Shown one piece after another: positions 1-8,372 of a DNA stretch of 46,928 nt (position 1 is its first letter; the number at the start of each line of letters is the position of its first letter). The position numbers and the translations under genes were made by a program. The stretch covers positions 1-46,928 of the forward strand of contig CAZSXS010000018.1 of the NCBI GenBank assembly GCA_964611385.1, read 5' to 3'. The DNA comes from CAZSXS01 sp964611385 (GTDB lineage Bacteria; Bacillota; Clostridia; Lachnospirales; CAYPQA01). The notes under the pieces were generated by a model that saw only the letters and a program-made list of their open reading frames with translations, did not search any database and was not told the origin of the DNA.

Positions 1-27
1 GCCATTGTCTTATTTTACCAATTATAG

Positions 28-180
28 ACTCCGTTTTCAAGTGAAATCACTATATTGAATGAGTTTATTGATAAGATAATAGTTCATGAGCGGGTAAAGG
101 AAGAAAAAGTCCGGACACAGAAAATAGACATCTACTACAAATGCCTCGGGCAGATTGATGTGTCAGAGTTGAAAGCTTGA
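28..180 (+). pseudogene. C-terminal fragment of a large serine recombinase
   Basis: The only open frame reaching the TGA at 178-180 reads like the extreme C-terminus of large serine recombinases of the TnpX/resolvase type (the DUF4368-like tail): a run with DKIIVHERV, then KIDIYYKCLGQID. In the same frame a TAG occurs at 25-27, so the reading frame is already interrupted at the window edge. The rest of the gene lies outside the window or is lost. Such recombinases excise and insert transposons and conjugative elements, so this marks a former element boundary. The assignment rests on a short stretch of about 45 residues and on memory of the family. Confidence 0.55.
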
Positions 181-227
181 TGTTTATTGCTGTGTCCGGC
201 ATATTTTTTGAAGTAATAAAGTATCGT

Positions 228-304
228 TATGAGTAGTTAGCCAACGGTACGCACGGTGGCGTGAGAGGTCGGCTACCCAATTAATGGGTAGCCTCCTACT
301 CAAT
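228..304 (+). other. 3' end of a group II intron (domain V remnant plus domain VI)
   Basis: The segment resembles the last two domains of a bacterial group II intron. The right half of a domain V (GGTACGCACGGTGG) is followed by GTGAGAGG, a perfect 8-bp stem GGCTACCC/GGGTAGCC at 271-278 and 286-293, then CTCCTACTC and an AT at 303-304 that would be the 3' splice site. The left strand of the domain V hairpin appears deleted, leaving only the residue GTTAGCC, so the ribozyme should be dead. No intron-encoded reverse transcriptase is present upstream. The identification comes from recalled domain V/VI patterns, not from a covariance search. Confidence 0.5.
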
Positions 305-316
305 TTGTTCTCGTTT

Positions 317-2584
317 TTACTTTATTTTTTTATCCAATTCATTTAATTCATCATTCAGTAAAATCTTAAATACATCAATTAAATAAACAGATAGATTATG
401 CTTGAATTTCGCAAAAAGATTACAGAATATGCAAAGATACTCTTCGGTTATAGTGTAATATGATCTTAGACTTTCATTCATCGTTTCCCATGTACAGTTT
501 GGCTTCACAAAAGTTCCTGTCGTATCATCAAAAATGATCTTAATATTGTCATTTTTAAATTTGTATAGCAAGTTTCTTTCGAATGCCTTATATGAAATCT
601 TAACTGCCTTTTCAAAAGTAGAAGAGATGATATTGTCGGCAATGTTGATAATATGATTTGGGGTTTCGTTAGCATTATATATATAAAACAAGTATTCTGA
701 CAAAGAATTAACAATCTTTGTCTTGAAATAATTATCTTTAGTACCTTTAAGGGTATATGACTTCACATCTCTTATCAATCGGGAAGGGTAATCACAAAAA
801 AATAGATTATCCAAAATGCCACTAGCATCTGAACGAAAACATGAATAATGCCAATTCAATGCTCTGCTGTAAAAACTACGATAGTCTTTAGAAAATAAGG
901 ATAAGTGCGAAGCAAATTCTTTATCCCAAATCAATTTATCCGAGAAAAACGTTGTCAATACATTCAGAGAATCCGCACATTGATTAACTACTTTTTGCTT
1001 GTGGAATTCATTAGAACCTCTTAGGCGAGAAATATTTGTATAGAAAGAGATTTTATGTTCATTAAGGATGCCATTAACGATTTCAAACCACGAATCAATA
1101 CGTTCTATATCAACGTAGTCCTTGTCAAAGGTTTCTGTAATATCCCCCATATAAGTTATCTTATGTGCATCCGCAACATAACCCTTCGTGCTTTCTATTT
1201 CAGAAAGATAGCAATTAAAAAACGACTTCATAAAATTGTCAAAAAGAATTTTCTCATCTTTTTCAAATTCATCATTCCCTTCATTTGAGATGTTTTCTTT
1301 ATAGAAAGCCTCAAGCATTCCGTTGTATGTACTTGCTAATTTATTTCTAAATTCTCTTTTAAAGCTCTTGTCTTCCAAGTAATCACTTTCTTTATATGAC
1401 TTATAAATATCATCTTTATCAATCTTGGTTAATATAAAAATGCTGTTTTTAGGGTCAGATATCATAATTTTTTCAAAAAGATTACTGTATCTTGTATCTA
1501 TTAGTCGACCACTTGTATCTATCGGAACTAAGAATATCTTATTTTTAACTTCAAAATCAGAAGCAATGCTACCCTGTTCATCTAAATCATGACCGATAGA
1601 ATCCCTAAACACTAATCCTTGAGAAAAATCGTAATCTATATACACCTTAGCATCCTTACTACATGGTAAGATTAAAATCGCATGATCATATAAGAGCCAT
1701 TTAGACGGAACCCCTACCATAGCTGGAAAAGCCTCTACGTTTTCCTTTCTAAAGCTATAAACATTATATCCTATGGTTGTAATAATTGTATTTTCGGCAT
1801 TATTGTCATTCAGATCATATTCGATCCTATAGCCATAAAAATCATCTTCATCAGTATCAACATAATCATCAATTATATAATGATACTTTGAATTAACAAT
1901 GTTTTCCGACATCCATTCATCGGATTTTAATCCGGAATTCTTTGAATCATTTTGAATGGATTCAGCAAACGATATAAATTTTTCTTTAGAATCTCCATCA
2001 GAATAAAAGCTACTGACCTTATTTATTATATCTTGATCATAAAATTTTTGTGATCTTTTTACCATGCTAGCGATAGTTTTACCTTTAATGCTGAGATCAA
2101 TATTAGTGGCAACTAAAAAGATATCTTTTAGAATGTCAAGTTTACTTCGGACTTTTAAAAACATTTTCCTCTTTGTTTTTTCTAAAATCAAAATATCAGT
2201 CTGAATAACTGTGCTTTGTCCTGCTCTAGAAATAGTAAGGTCTACTAATTTTTTGCTATCTTCGTCGATGAATTGTTGGCAAAAGGTTGTCTTTCCGGCT
2301 CCAGTAGTTCCAATCAAATCTATAATGATTGGATGAACTGCTCCATGATTTTTATAAAAATTGATTATATCACTGTCATCATAGTATCTTGATAGAATTT
2401 CAATAGTTTCTGGAAAACGACACTTTAATTCGTCCTTTTTATATAAATATACACCTCTGTTCAGTTTTGAACTTTGCCAAACTGTATTCACCCCAAATTC
2501 TTCATGTAAAGAAAGGTAGTCAATTAAATCTACAAACTCCTTGGCAACTTGATCAGATTTGATTTCAGATGCCTTAATGTACAA
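317..2584 (-). CDS. Large P-loop GTPase-like protein of unknown function
   Basis: Encodes 755 residues from a TTG at 2582-2584. It has a clear Walker A/G1 motif GTTGAGKTT at residues 92-100 after a hydrophobic beta strand, a possible G3 motif DSIG near 328-331 and a G4-like TKID at 386-389. This order suggests a GTPase-like fold rather than a plain ATPase. The remaining roughly 360 residues show no motif or membrane segment I recognise. The in-frame sequence continues upstream of the TTG without a stop to about 2676, while the strong ribosome site AAGGAG with an ATG at 2686-2688 is in a different frame, so the true N-terminus is probably broken by an indel. It is strongly AT-rich and lies among mobile-element debris. 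A defence role is conceivable but not shown. Confidence 0.7.
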   Translation of the reverse strand: MYIKASEIKSDQVAKEFVDLIDYLSLHEEFGVNTVWQSSKLNRGVYLYKKDELKCRFPETIEILSRYYDDSDIINFYKNHGAVHPIIIDLIGTTGAGKTTFCQQFIDEDSKKLVDLTISRAGQSTVIQTDILILEKTKRKMFLKVRSKLDILKDIFLVATNIDLSIKGKTIASMVKRSQKFYDQDIINKVSSFYSDGDSKEKFISFAESIQNDSKNSGLKSDEWMSENIVNSKYHYIIDDYVDTDEDDFYGYRIEYDLNDNNAENTIITTIGYNVYSFRKENVEAFPAMVGVPSKWLLYDHAILILPCSKDAKVYIDYDFSQGLVFRDSIGHDLDEQGSIASDFEVKNKIFLVPIDTSGRLIDTRYSNLFEKIMISDPKNSIFILTKIDKDDIYKSYKESDYLEDKSFKREFRNKLASTYNGMLEAFYKENISNEGNDEFEKDEKILFDNFMKSFFNCYLSEIESTKGYVADAHKITYMGDITETFDKDYVDIERIDSWFEIVNGILNEHKISFYTNISRLRGSNEFHKQKVVNQCADSLNVLTTFFSDKLIWDKEFASHLSLFSKDYRSFYSRALNWHYSCFRSDASGILDNLFFCDYPSRLIRDVKSYTLKGTKDNYFKTKIVNSLSEYLFYIYNANETPNHIINIADNIISSTFEKAVKISYKAFERNLLYKFKNDNIKIIFDDTTGTFVKPNCTWETMNESLRSYYTITEEYLCIFCNLFAKFKHNLSVYLIDVFKILLNDELNELDKKIK

Positions 2585-2604
2585 GTCTTTATGAAGCTTA
2601 GTTA

Positions 2605-2688
2605 CGTATGCTTCCTTCTTTTCGTCCCAGCAAATATCTTTTTTTCTAACAATGCCCGAGTAGTTGGCGCTAATTCAACATTTTTCAT
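2605..2688 (-). CDS. Short 27-codon frame carrying the original start of the P-loop gene
   Basis: An ATG at 2686-2688 follows AAGGAG with good spacing and opens a frame of 27 codons that ends in TAA just before the P-loop protein's frame is used. The other frame of the same stretch reads smoothly (SGIVRKKDICWDEKKEAYV) into the 755-residue protein. The simplest reading is one gene with a 1-base deletion or 2-base insertion within the first dozen codons. A separate leader peptide cannot be excluded. Confidence 0.4.
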
Positions 2689-2903
2689 CTAATACATCTC
2701 CTTCATTGGTTTTAAGATTTTGTTTGAGCGTTCTAAGTGCCATACTAAGATTAATACAATTTACACTTTGATTTTTATAATTATAAATCAATTGGATGAA
2801 TTTTACAATATATTTTACACAATGTCTTAAGGCTGTAAACAGCAAAAGCAAAAGTTGATTTATATTTTTCAGTGGGAGAGGACAGACTATTTATAAATTA
2901 TTT

Positions 2904-2953
2904 TTCGAAGTGATTAGTATGATTTTCGAAGTTAAAAACAGCAAAATTCGAAG
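2904..2953. repeat. Three TTCGAAG direct repeats upstream of the peroxidase
   Basis: TTCGAAG occurs at 2904-2910, 2925-2931 and 2947-2953, so the spacing is 21 and 22 bases, about two helical turns. The array sits directly before the ribosome site of the broken glutathione peroxidase gene and could be an old regulator-binding array. The surrounding 2689-2982 is an AT-rich intergenic region with no gene visible. Confidence 0.4.
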
Positions 2954-2982
2954 CAGAAAAAAATTATAAAGGAGAATGTATT

Positions 2983-3503
2983 ATGAATATTTATGATTTC
3001 ACAATGAAAAACAATAAAGGTGAGGAAGTATCTCTTTCCAAGTATCAGGGGAAGGTTTTACTGATTGTGAATACCGCTACTAAATGCGGCTTGACTCCTC
3101 AATACGATGCTTTGGAAGCTTTGTATAAGAAGTATAAGGAGCAGGGCTTTGAAATTTTGGATTTTCCTTGCAATCAATTCCTAAATCAGGCACCTGGTAC
3201 GGACGAAGAAATTTCTCAGTTCTGCACTCTAAACCATGGCACAACCTTCCATAGACGTCAATGGCAAGGACATTAGCCCGCTATATGCCTGGCTCAAAGA
3301 GCAAGCACCAGAGGATCGTGGCGATGCTGCTACAGCAGCATTCGAAGAGCATGTAAAAGAATTTACTCCTGAAAATACTCCGCAGGACATCAAGTGGAAT
3401 TTCGGTAAATTCCTTATTGAATAAGAATGGAAACGTTCATTCCAGGTATTCGCCTGCATTTAAGCCGGAGCAGCTTGAAACGTATATTGAAGAATTGTTG
3501 TAA
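2983..3503 (+). pseudogene. Glutathione peroxidase, inactivated by two frameshifts
   Basis: The start (ATG after AAAGGAGAATGTATT) opens a typical thiol glutathione peroxidase: NTATKCGLTPQY with the peroxidatic Cys at residue 36, then FPCNQF and FCTLNHGTTF. The frame is lost near 3230-3245, where the few residues normally between TTFP and IDVNGKD are missing. The next frame carries IDVNGKDISPLYAWLKEQ through KWNFGKFLIE and hits a TAA at 3422-3424. A third frame then supplies the normal tail (YSPAFKPEQLETYIEELL) ending at 3501-3503. All family landmarks are therefore present but spread over three frames. It would have reduced hydroperoxides using thioredoxin. Sequencing error at two places is the alternative explanation. 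Confidence 0.85.
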
Positions 3504-3565
3504 GCTTCTCGGCTAATTATAGTAGCTGTTAAAATCAAGCTTCACGGTGTATATACGCTCAAAAG

Positions 3566-3634
3566 CAAAAACCCCCTTTCAGACAGAGATTGAGATTTTG
3601 AAGGCTCAATTTTTTCTGTGAGGGGGTTTTATAT
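3566..3634. terminator. Intrinsic terminator between convergent genes
   Basis: A long hairpin with arms AAAACCCCCTTTCAGA and TCTGTGAGGGGGTTTT has T-rich flanks on both sides, so it can stop transcription from the peroxidase pseudogene and from ywbE. Confidence 0.8.
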
Positions 3635-3675
3635 TATTTCCTTGCTGTTCCTTACTTTAGCTGCAAGAGGGTTAC

Positions 3676-3870
3676 TCAATCTACTATTTCTTGTACCCGA
3701 CCGACCTGCCCATCCTCCAACATGACTTTGATGCCATGGGGATGAAATCCGCTTTTGGTCAGCAGCTTCTCTACGGTGCCTTGCGTTAATCTCCCAGTGC
3801 GCTGGTCAGCTTTCAGTACAATTTTTACTTTCGAGCCAACTTTTATGTCAGCGCGGTTTTGGCCATTCAT
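3676..3870 (-). CDS. ywbE: YwbE family protein
   Basis: A 64-residue protein starting MNGQNRADIKVGSKVKI and containing LKADQRTGRLTQGTVEKLLTKS, HPHGIKVMLEDGQVGRV. This matches the small YwbE (DUF2196) family in length and pattern, a compact KOW/SH3-like beta protein of unknown function. The open frame runs further upstream, but AAGGAGGGG placed just before the ATG at 3868-3870 decides this start. It lies about 40 bases after the acyltransferase gene on the same strand, so it may be cotranscribed with it. It ends ahead of the strong terminator at 3566-3634. Confidence 0.9.
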   Translation of the reverse strand: MNGQNRADIKVGSKVKIVLKADQRTGRLTQGTVEKLLTKSGFHPHGIKVMLEDGQVGRVQEIVD

Positions 3871-3910
3871 TTTAGCCCCTCCTTGGTGAAATTCAAAATG
3901 AGATAAACCC

Positions 3911-5047
3911 CTAAGCAAATAATCTCCGAAGAAAAGGTATCTTTTGAATTGTAAAATGAACACTTAGAAAACATATTGGAATACCAATTAAAGTGAGTAT
4001 TATGAACTTGACAAAAGGAATTGCGCTTACTGGTTCAAAAAGCAGAGATAATGCTACAATTATTGGTGCATGAAAAACATAGACCGAAAAAGCGTTATCA
4101 GACAGTGCCTTACTCAGCTTGTTTTGCTTATTATACTTTTCTTTAAACCAAGCAAGTAAGCCAATAGACATGCATACTGAAACAAATGATTCCCATAAAA
4201 CGTAGGCTGCGCTTTGCCAGCTTAGACCGCCATAAAACGTATCAAGGCTATCGGTTTCTAATGCTCCACCTGAAATCAAAACAATTACAAATGAAACAAA
4301 TCCAAGTGATGGTGCCAAAATCATAAAACGCTTAGCTCTAGCATCAAGATCATCAAACCAATCATTGCGTTTACACTTTATTCCAACAATAAATAAGATC
4401 ACATATTGAGAAAAATAACACAACTGCATATTAAAAACGCTTGTGCCAATAGGTTGGATGATTCTAATCAGAAAAGTGCAAATACTTATTAGCAAAACAA
4501 GCGCAAGCATTTGTTTAAAGCTTGGTAAGCTCTGTTTATTTACCACTTTACTTGAGGAAGCAAATTTTCTGAACAAAGCATAGATAAGTATAAATATCAG
4601 TAAAGCAAATGCAAACCATAACGGTCCGGAGCCTTTCAGAAAAGCAAGGGAAGTTATGTACTCACTATAAGAGTCAACGATTCCTTTGTCTCCAATGCGT
4701 TTACCTAACAAGCCAAATACTACAAGTGGGTGTATAATAAGCATGTATATAATCGTTGGTATTCCAAGACGAACAAACCTATCCTTGACAAATTTACCAG
4801 CACCCTTTTTATCATAAGAGGTAGGAACAAAATACCCAGCAATTAAAAACAAAAACCCCATAAAGTAACTTTGAGTAAACGCCTGATAGAACCCAAAAAG
4901 CACGGTTTGGATTACGTCAAGCTCTTTGGATTCTACATAATACCAATCTCCTAAGCCACTATAGGTGACTGCTATATGTTGCATAACAACAAAAATAATC
5001 ATTAAAAGCCTAAGATTGTCGATACAAGTCAGTCTTTTTTTATTCAT
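3911..5047 (-). CDS. Acyltransferase-3 family membrane protein
   Basis: A 378-residue polytopic membrane protein with about ten hydrophobic segments. The N-terminus has the family pattern IDNLRLLMIIFVVMQHIAVTY with a His in the first membrane helix, followed by FMGFLFLIAGYF and RFVRLGIPTIIYMLI. These are typical of the acyltransferase-3 (OafA/OpgC-like) family, which transfers acyl groups from the cytoplasm to sugars of envelope polymers, glycolipids or small molecules. The substrate cannot be told from sequence. GGGGAGAAAGCATA precedes the ATG. Its neighbours give no pathway clue. Confidence 0.85.
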   Translation of the reverse strand: MNKKRLTCIDNLRLLMIIFVVMQHIAVTYSGLGDWYYVESKELDVIQTVLFGFYQAFTQSYFMGFLFLIAGYFVPTSYDKKGAGKFVKDRFVRLGIPTIIYMLIIHPLVVFGLLGKRIGDKGIVDSYSEYITSLAFLKGSGPLWFAFALLIFILIYALFRKFASSSKVVNKQSLPSFKQMLALVLLISICTFLIRIIQPIGTSVFNMQLCYFSQYVILFIVGIKCKRNDWFDDLDARAKRFMILAPSLGFVSFVIVLISGGALETDSLDTFYGGLSWQSAAYVLWESFVSVCMSIGLLAWFKEKYNKQNKLSKALSDNAFSVYVFHAPIIVALSLLFEPVSAIPFVKFIILTLIGIPICFLSVHFTIQKIPFLRRLFA

Positions 5048-5145
5048 TATGCTTTCTCCCCTGAAAGAAATATAATTGCAGCCCTATAAACGTCACAAAG
5101 CATTTGTTTATGACAGAACCTCTTTTTGTTGTCCCCTTCCATCTC

Positions 5146-6384
5146 TCATCCCTGCCACTGATTTTTAATGGCCTCCCGAGCAATCTGAACCCAGCGGGTA
5201 AAGCGCTCAGGCTCACGGCGGCAGGTGTGCGTATCTCGCAAGACAAACTCCAAAATACCACCCTTGGCTTTTTTCACACCCTCGTTTAATTCTTGGCGTA
5301 TCTCCTGTTCTGCTAGAGTTTCATGCGCCAAGAAGGCCGGTTGAGGTTTCCAGGTCATGATATACTTTTTGCCCAAGCGGGGTGTAAACTTTGCGATGTC
5401 GGCCCAGGGGCAAACGGCTACGCGGCGCAGGTTCTTGATTTGCAACACGCCGTCAAGTTTGTCCGATAGATCATCGCAGCAGCCATAGCCGTTCAAGCCG
5501 AAAAGCTCAAACACCCGCCGCTCGTACTGCAATACAAACTCCTCATGCATCGCTGGTGAAACAGAAGAAAACTCCTGAGCCTCGGCAGAGGCCCATAGGT
5601 TTTTGAGCTTGACATGCCGGGGATTAAAATCCTCTCCAGGCAGCTCCTCATTGTAGCCGATGCCGCCGGTATAATGAAAGGTTTCGTCATTGTTCAGTGA
5701 CAGTAAATTCTGCGCCTCCAATTGGGGGAACATAGAAATACAACCCTCTGCAAAAAATTCCATCCGCTCGTGAACCATTTCCGGCTCCTCCACCAGATCC
5801 ATAAACAGATTTTCCAGCCCCCGGTAGTCACAATACCAGTGCAGCATATGAAAGCTACAGTTGGTCTGACCGACGGACTCAAGCTTTAAGAGATCGCCCA
5901 GGACATCACCAGCCGCCTGAAAGCGCTTTTGCGTTTCAGTCTCATCGTATTCTACCAAGGGCATCTTTAGTTTTTTCCAGTCGGAGGGCTTTTCAATTTG
6001 TACCACATGGTGCCAGGCACCGCCTGAATGATTGGATGGGGTAAATTTCGGCTCCAGCCCCCACATAGAGTTGTGAATAAGCTTTTGGATTTTAAGTACG
6101 TCTACCTGGGGTATATCGTCGGGGATATAGCGTTGCCGAAAGAGGCGCTGTCTCAACTTGTATTCTATACTCCGAGCAAAATCGCCGGTGCAAGTCAGTG
6201 ACGCATAGGGCAACAATTCATTCCAGGCCCCGTCCGGGTGTACAAACACAGCGGGCCGCTCTCCCTTCAAGGCGGTATGACGCTTCCAGAAGGCGATTTT
6301 TTCTGCATTGATGGGGTCGGCTGCGTTTTCCTTTACGTGTGTAGCCAAGCTGCGTAAAACTTTTGTTTCTTCCTTTGTAAACAT
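5146..6384 (-). CDS. Uroporphyrinogen decarboxylase superfamily protein
   Basis: A 412-residue soluble protein. Its C-terminal half fits the TIM-barrel URO-D/methyltransferase superfamily seen in many anaerobes: YGCCDDLSDKLDGVLQIKNLRRVAVCPWADI, then a segment with KYIMTWKPQPA. The paired Cys in GYGCCDD resembles the zinc/thiol site of corrinoid-linked methyltransferases (MtaA/MtbA/CmuA type) more than heme-pathway HemE. The URO-D proteins of this group are often stand-alone and unassigned. No corrinoid protein or heme gene lies next to it, so the substrate is unknown. GGAGTG precedes the ATG. The 170 bases upstream (6385-6553) contain nothing I recognise. Confidence 0.75.
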   Translation of the reverse strand: MFTKEETKVLRSLATHVKENAADPINAEKIAFWKRHTALKGERPAVFVHPDGAWNELLPYASLTCTGDFARSIEYKLRQRLFRQRYIPDDIPQVDVLKIQKLIHNSMWGLEPKFTPSNHSGGAWHHVVQIEKPSDWKKLKMPLVEYDETETQKRFQAAGDVLGDLLKLESVGQTNCSFHMLHWYCDYRGLENLFMDLVEEPEMVHERMEFFAEGCISMFPQLEAQNLLSLNNDETFHYTGGIGYNEELPGEDFNPRHVKLKNLWASAEAQEFSSVSPAMHEEFVLQYERRVFELFGLNGYGCCDDLSDKLDGVLQIKNLRRVAVCPWADIAKFTPRLGKKYIMTWKPQPAFLAHETLAEQEIRQELNEGVKKAKGGILEFVLRDTHTCRREPERFTRWVQIAREAIKNQWQG

Positions 6385-6553
6385 TATAGTGAATCACTCC
6401 TTTATCAATGATGAAAGTATACGCCAATCGCTAAGCAGGGTCAATCGGAAGAAATAAGGATAATGGAATAAAAAAGAGCGTGGCCGACAAAAAGGTTCTT
6501 TCTCAAATTTGGATATCAAATTACAATGGGCATAAAAAGGTTGATGCCAATCT

Positions 6554-7588
6554 CTATTCCAGTGGGAATGTCACTTGCCAGGGCCCAGCCGTATAGTTCC
6601 CGCTAATTACAAAGTATCCATAGATCTCATATTCATCAAGCCTTGATTGAGGAATATCATAAACAAGTTCGGTGTATCTTTGCCGTACTCCGTTTTCATA
6701 TTCGTTAAACCCAACACTGTAAGTACTCTTGATTTCACTGCCGTCTTTGCCTATGAAGTAAAAATAGCCGTGATTGTCATTTTCCAAACTGTTTTCTACA
6801 ACGGTTTGAATATGAAGCTGGCCATTCACGTACCCCATACCAGTAATGTTGATGCCCTCAATACCAAAGCTGATCGGAGAAGAAGGGGTAAGGATAATGG
6901 GGGTACCAAGCTTTTCAAAATCATAGTCTCCACCAAAGCCATTTTTAGTAGGCATAGGCATTGTATTTGATGTTTCAGAGACTTTTGATAAATCAATCTC
7001 CAAAGGTATGCCGTCATAGATCCGCTTGCCGCTGATAAATTCACGGACAGAAAATGTAATCTTATCCCCAGTAATATCTTTATTGCCAAACTCCGTTATG
7101 GAAACCAAAAAGGTAGCTGTATTGCTGGCTTCGTCAAATCCCACCTTTTGGCACCCGGCCGAACTATTAAAGGGGCGGATGATCGAATAGCTGTCAAACA
7201 GGTCTGTTGTTGCATCCACGCGAGTCCCTATCAAGTCTTGCATCGTGAGATAAATTTCCGCAGTATTTTTATGAATGTAGGTAGATACCACCTCCATTTT
7301 TATACCATTATTCTCACAGCTTTTTTGTACTGGCTTAAAGAATTGAGCGCTAGCCGGTGAGACCTGATACAACAACGCATAAATAGCGGGCACCTTCGCC
7401 GCAAAAACCGGAACCCCAGCCAACAAACAAAACGCAGCAACAATACTCACAAATACCGGCCTGCGATAAATCGGCCTAAAATATTTATGTGCCTTTCGTC
7501 TAATTCGTTCGGAAGCAACTGTTGCGGCTACAAGCTTTTTGTCAGGGTGAATTTGGTCGTACATTTTGCGATAGTCTTCCTTAAACAA
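6554..7588 (-). CDS. DUF4179 membrane protein, probable anti-sigma factor
   Basis: 344 residues: a basic cytoplasmic N-terminus of about 45 residues, one membrane segment (VSIVAAFCLLAGVPVFAA, about 46-63) and an extracytoplasmic beta-rich domain. This is the layout of DUF4179 proteins encoded after ECF sigma factors in Firmicutes, which are thought to hold the sigma factor at the membrane. The start is a TTG at 7586-7588 preceded by GGAGGA. It overlaps the sigma gene's last codons by 8 bases, implying translational coupling. A later ATG at codon 9 is the alternative. A role in extracytoplasmic stress sensing is inferred from the pairing. Confidence 0.8.
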   Translation of the reverse strand: MFKEDYRKMYDQIHPDKKLVAATVASERIRRKAHKYFRPIYRRPVFVSIVAAFCLLAGVPVFAAKVPAIYALLYQVSPASAQFFKPVQKSCENNGIKMEVVSTYIHKNTAEIYLTMQDLIGTRVDATTDLFDSYSIIRPFNSSAGCQKVGFDEASNTATFLVSITEFGNKDITGDKITFSVREFISGKRIYDGIPLEIDLSKVSETSNTMPMPTKNGFGGDYDFEKLGTPIILTPSSPISFGIEGINITGMGYVNGQLHIQTVVENSLENDNHGYFYFIGKDGSEIKSTYSVGFNEYENGVRQRYTELVYDIPQSRLDEYEIYGYFVISGNYTAGPWQVTFPLE

Positions 7589-8090
7589 GGAAATCCTCCT
7601 CCTTTACTTTATCTTTCAAGATATCTTTTAGCTTTTTTCGCGCCCGTGAAAGCAGCATTTTAACCGCGGATGGTTTTTTGTTCAGGGCCTTACAAATCTC
7701 ATGAATGCTCATGTCTTCATAGTAAAACAAGTGAATGACTGCACGATAGTTCATCGGCAATCGTTGAAGCTCATGAAAAAGATCGCTTTCCGCTTTCGTT
7801 TCAAATACGATCGTATCCTCCAAAGGAACGATCCTTTTCAACCATGCAGAAGCATACATACTTTTACAGCAGTTGAGGGTCACACGGATTAACCAAGCTT
7901 TCCTATGCTCCTCAGACTCAAAACTGGGCTTTTTCTTGACATATCGAAAGAAAACTTCCTGAAAGACATCATCAGCATCCGTTCTGTTTTTCATTTGAGA
8001 AACAGCCAAGCGATACACGGTATCTGAGTACCTAGTGATCAGATCTTCCAGACAATCATCCGCACGCAATGATTGTTTTTCCAAGCTCAA
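7581..8090 (-). CDS. ECF-type RNA polymerase sigma factor
   Basis: 169 residues with sigma region 2 (YSDTVYRLAVSQMKNRTDADDVFQEVFF, about 21-48) and region 4 (LPMNYRAVIHLFYYEDMSIHEICKAL, then VKMLLSRARKKLK helix-turn-helix, about 111-155). No region 1 or 3 is present, as in ECF sigma factors of the SigV/SigW type. It is the first gene of a two-gene operon with the DUF4179 membrane protein, whose start overlaps its end, so it is likely released by an envelope signal. ECF operons usually autoregulate, but I could not pick out a convincing ECF promoter upstream. Confidence 0.9.
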   Translation of the reverse strand: MSLEKQSLRADDCLEDLITRYSDTVYRLAVSQMKNRTDADDVFQEVFFRYVKKKPSFESEEHRKAWLIRVTLNCCKSMYASAWLKRIVPLEDTIVFETKAESDLFHELQRLPMNYRAVIHLFYYEDMSIHEICKALNKKPSAVKMLLSRARKKLKDILKDKVKEEDFLV

Positions 8091-8183
8091 AACCTCCCTT
8101 CACCGTAAATACTTTTCAACTATGTAAAAGGTCACCATACTCAGAAATAAATTTAAGCGAAAGACTGATTCCGGGCAAACAAA

Positions 8184-8224
8184 AAGGGCTTTTGGGCATT
8201 CTTTTGATGCCTAAAAGCCCTTTG
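8184..8224 (-). terminator. Terminator hairpin upstream of the sigma operon
   Basis: Perfect 17-bp arms AAAGGGCTTTTGGGCAT and ATGCCTAAAAGCCCTTT (8184-8200 and 8208-8224). Only on the minus strand is it followed by a T run, so it acts in that direction. It lies 94 bases upstream of the sigma gene, although no minus-strand gene lies immediately before it. It could be an attenuator in the sigma-operon leader or the end of an unannotated minus-strand RNA starting near 8460. Confidence 0.7.
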
Positions 8225-8341
8225 CTTATACTTATGGTGGCTTTTCTATGAAAAGTCCCTTTTGATTTTTCAATTAATGATAAAAAGAAATGGCAGCTGA
8301 AAAAAATAATCAGATATCTAGCATTGTTTTTCATTTGACAG

Positions 8342-8370
8342 TTTTAATTGTGCGACGGATGAAGTATAAT
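8342..8370 (+). promoter_or_regulatory. Candidate sigma-A promoter of the DUF3800 gene
   Basis: A perfect -10 box TATAAT at 8365-8370 sits 17 bases after a weak -35 TTTTAA at 8342-8347. A better -35 (TTGACA, 8335-8340) is too far away at 24 bases. Transcription would start near 8377 and give a leader of about 140 bases before the DUF3800 start codon. Confidence 0.45.
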
Positions 8371-8372
8371 AT

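Noticed and set aside
8116..8334. 72-codon minus-strand frame upstream of the sigma gene
   Set aside because: It runs through the terminator hairpin and has no ribosome site; the region is better explained as leader or RNA.
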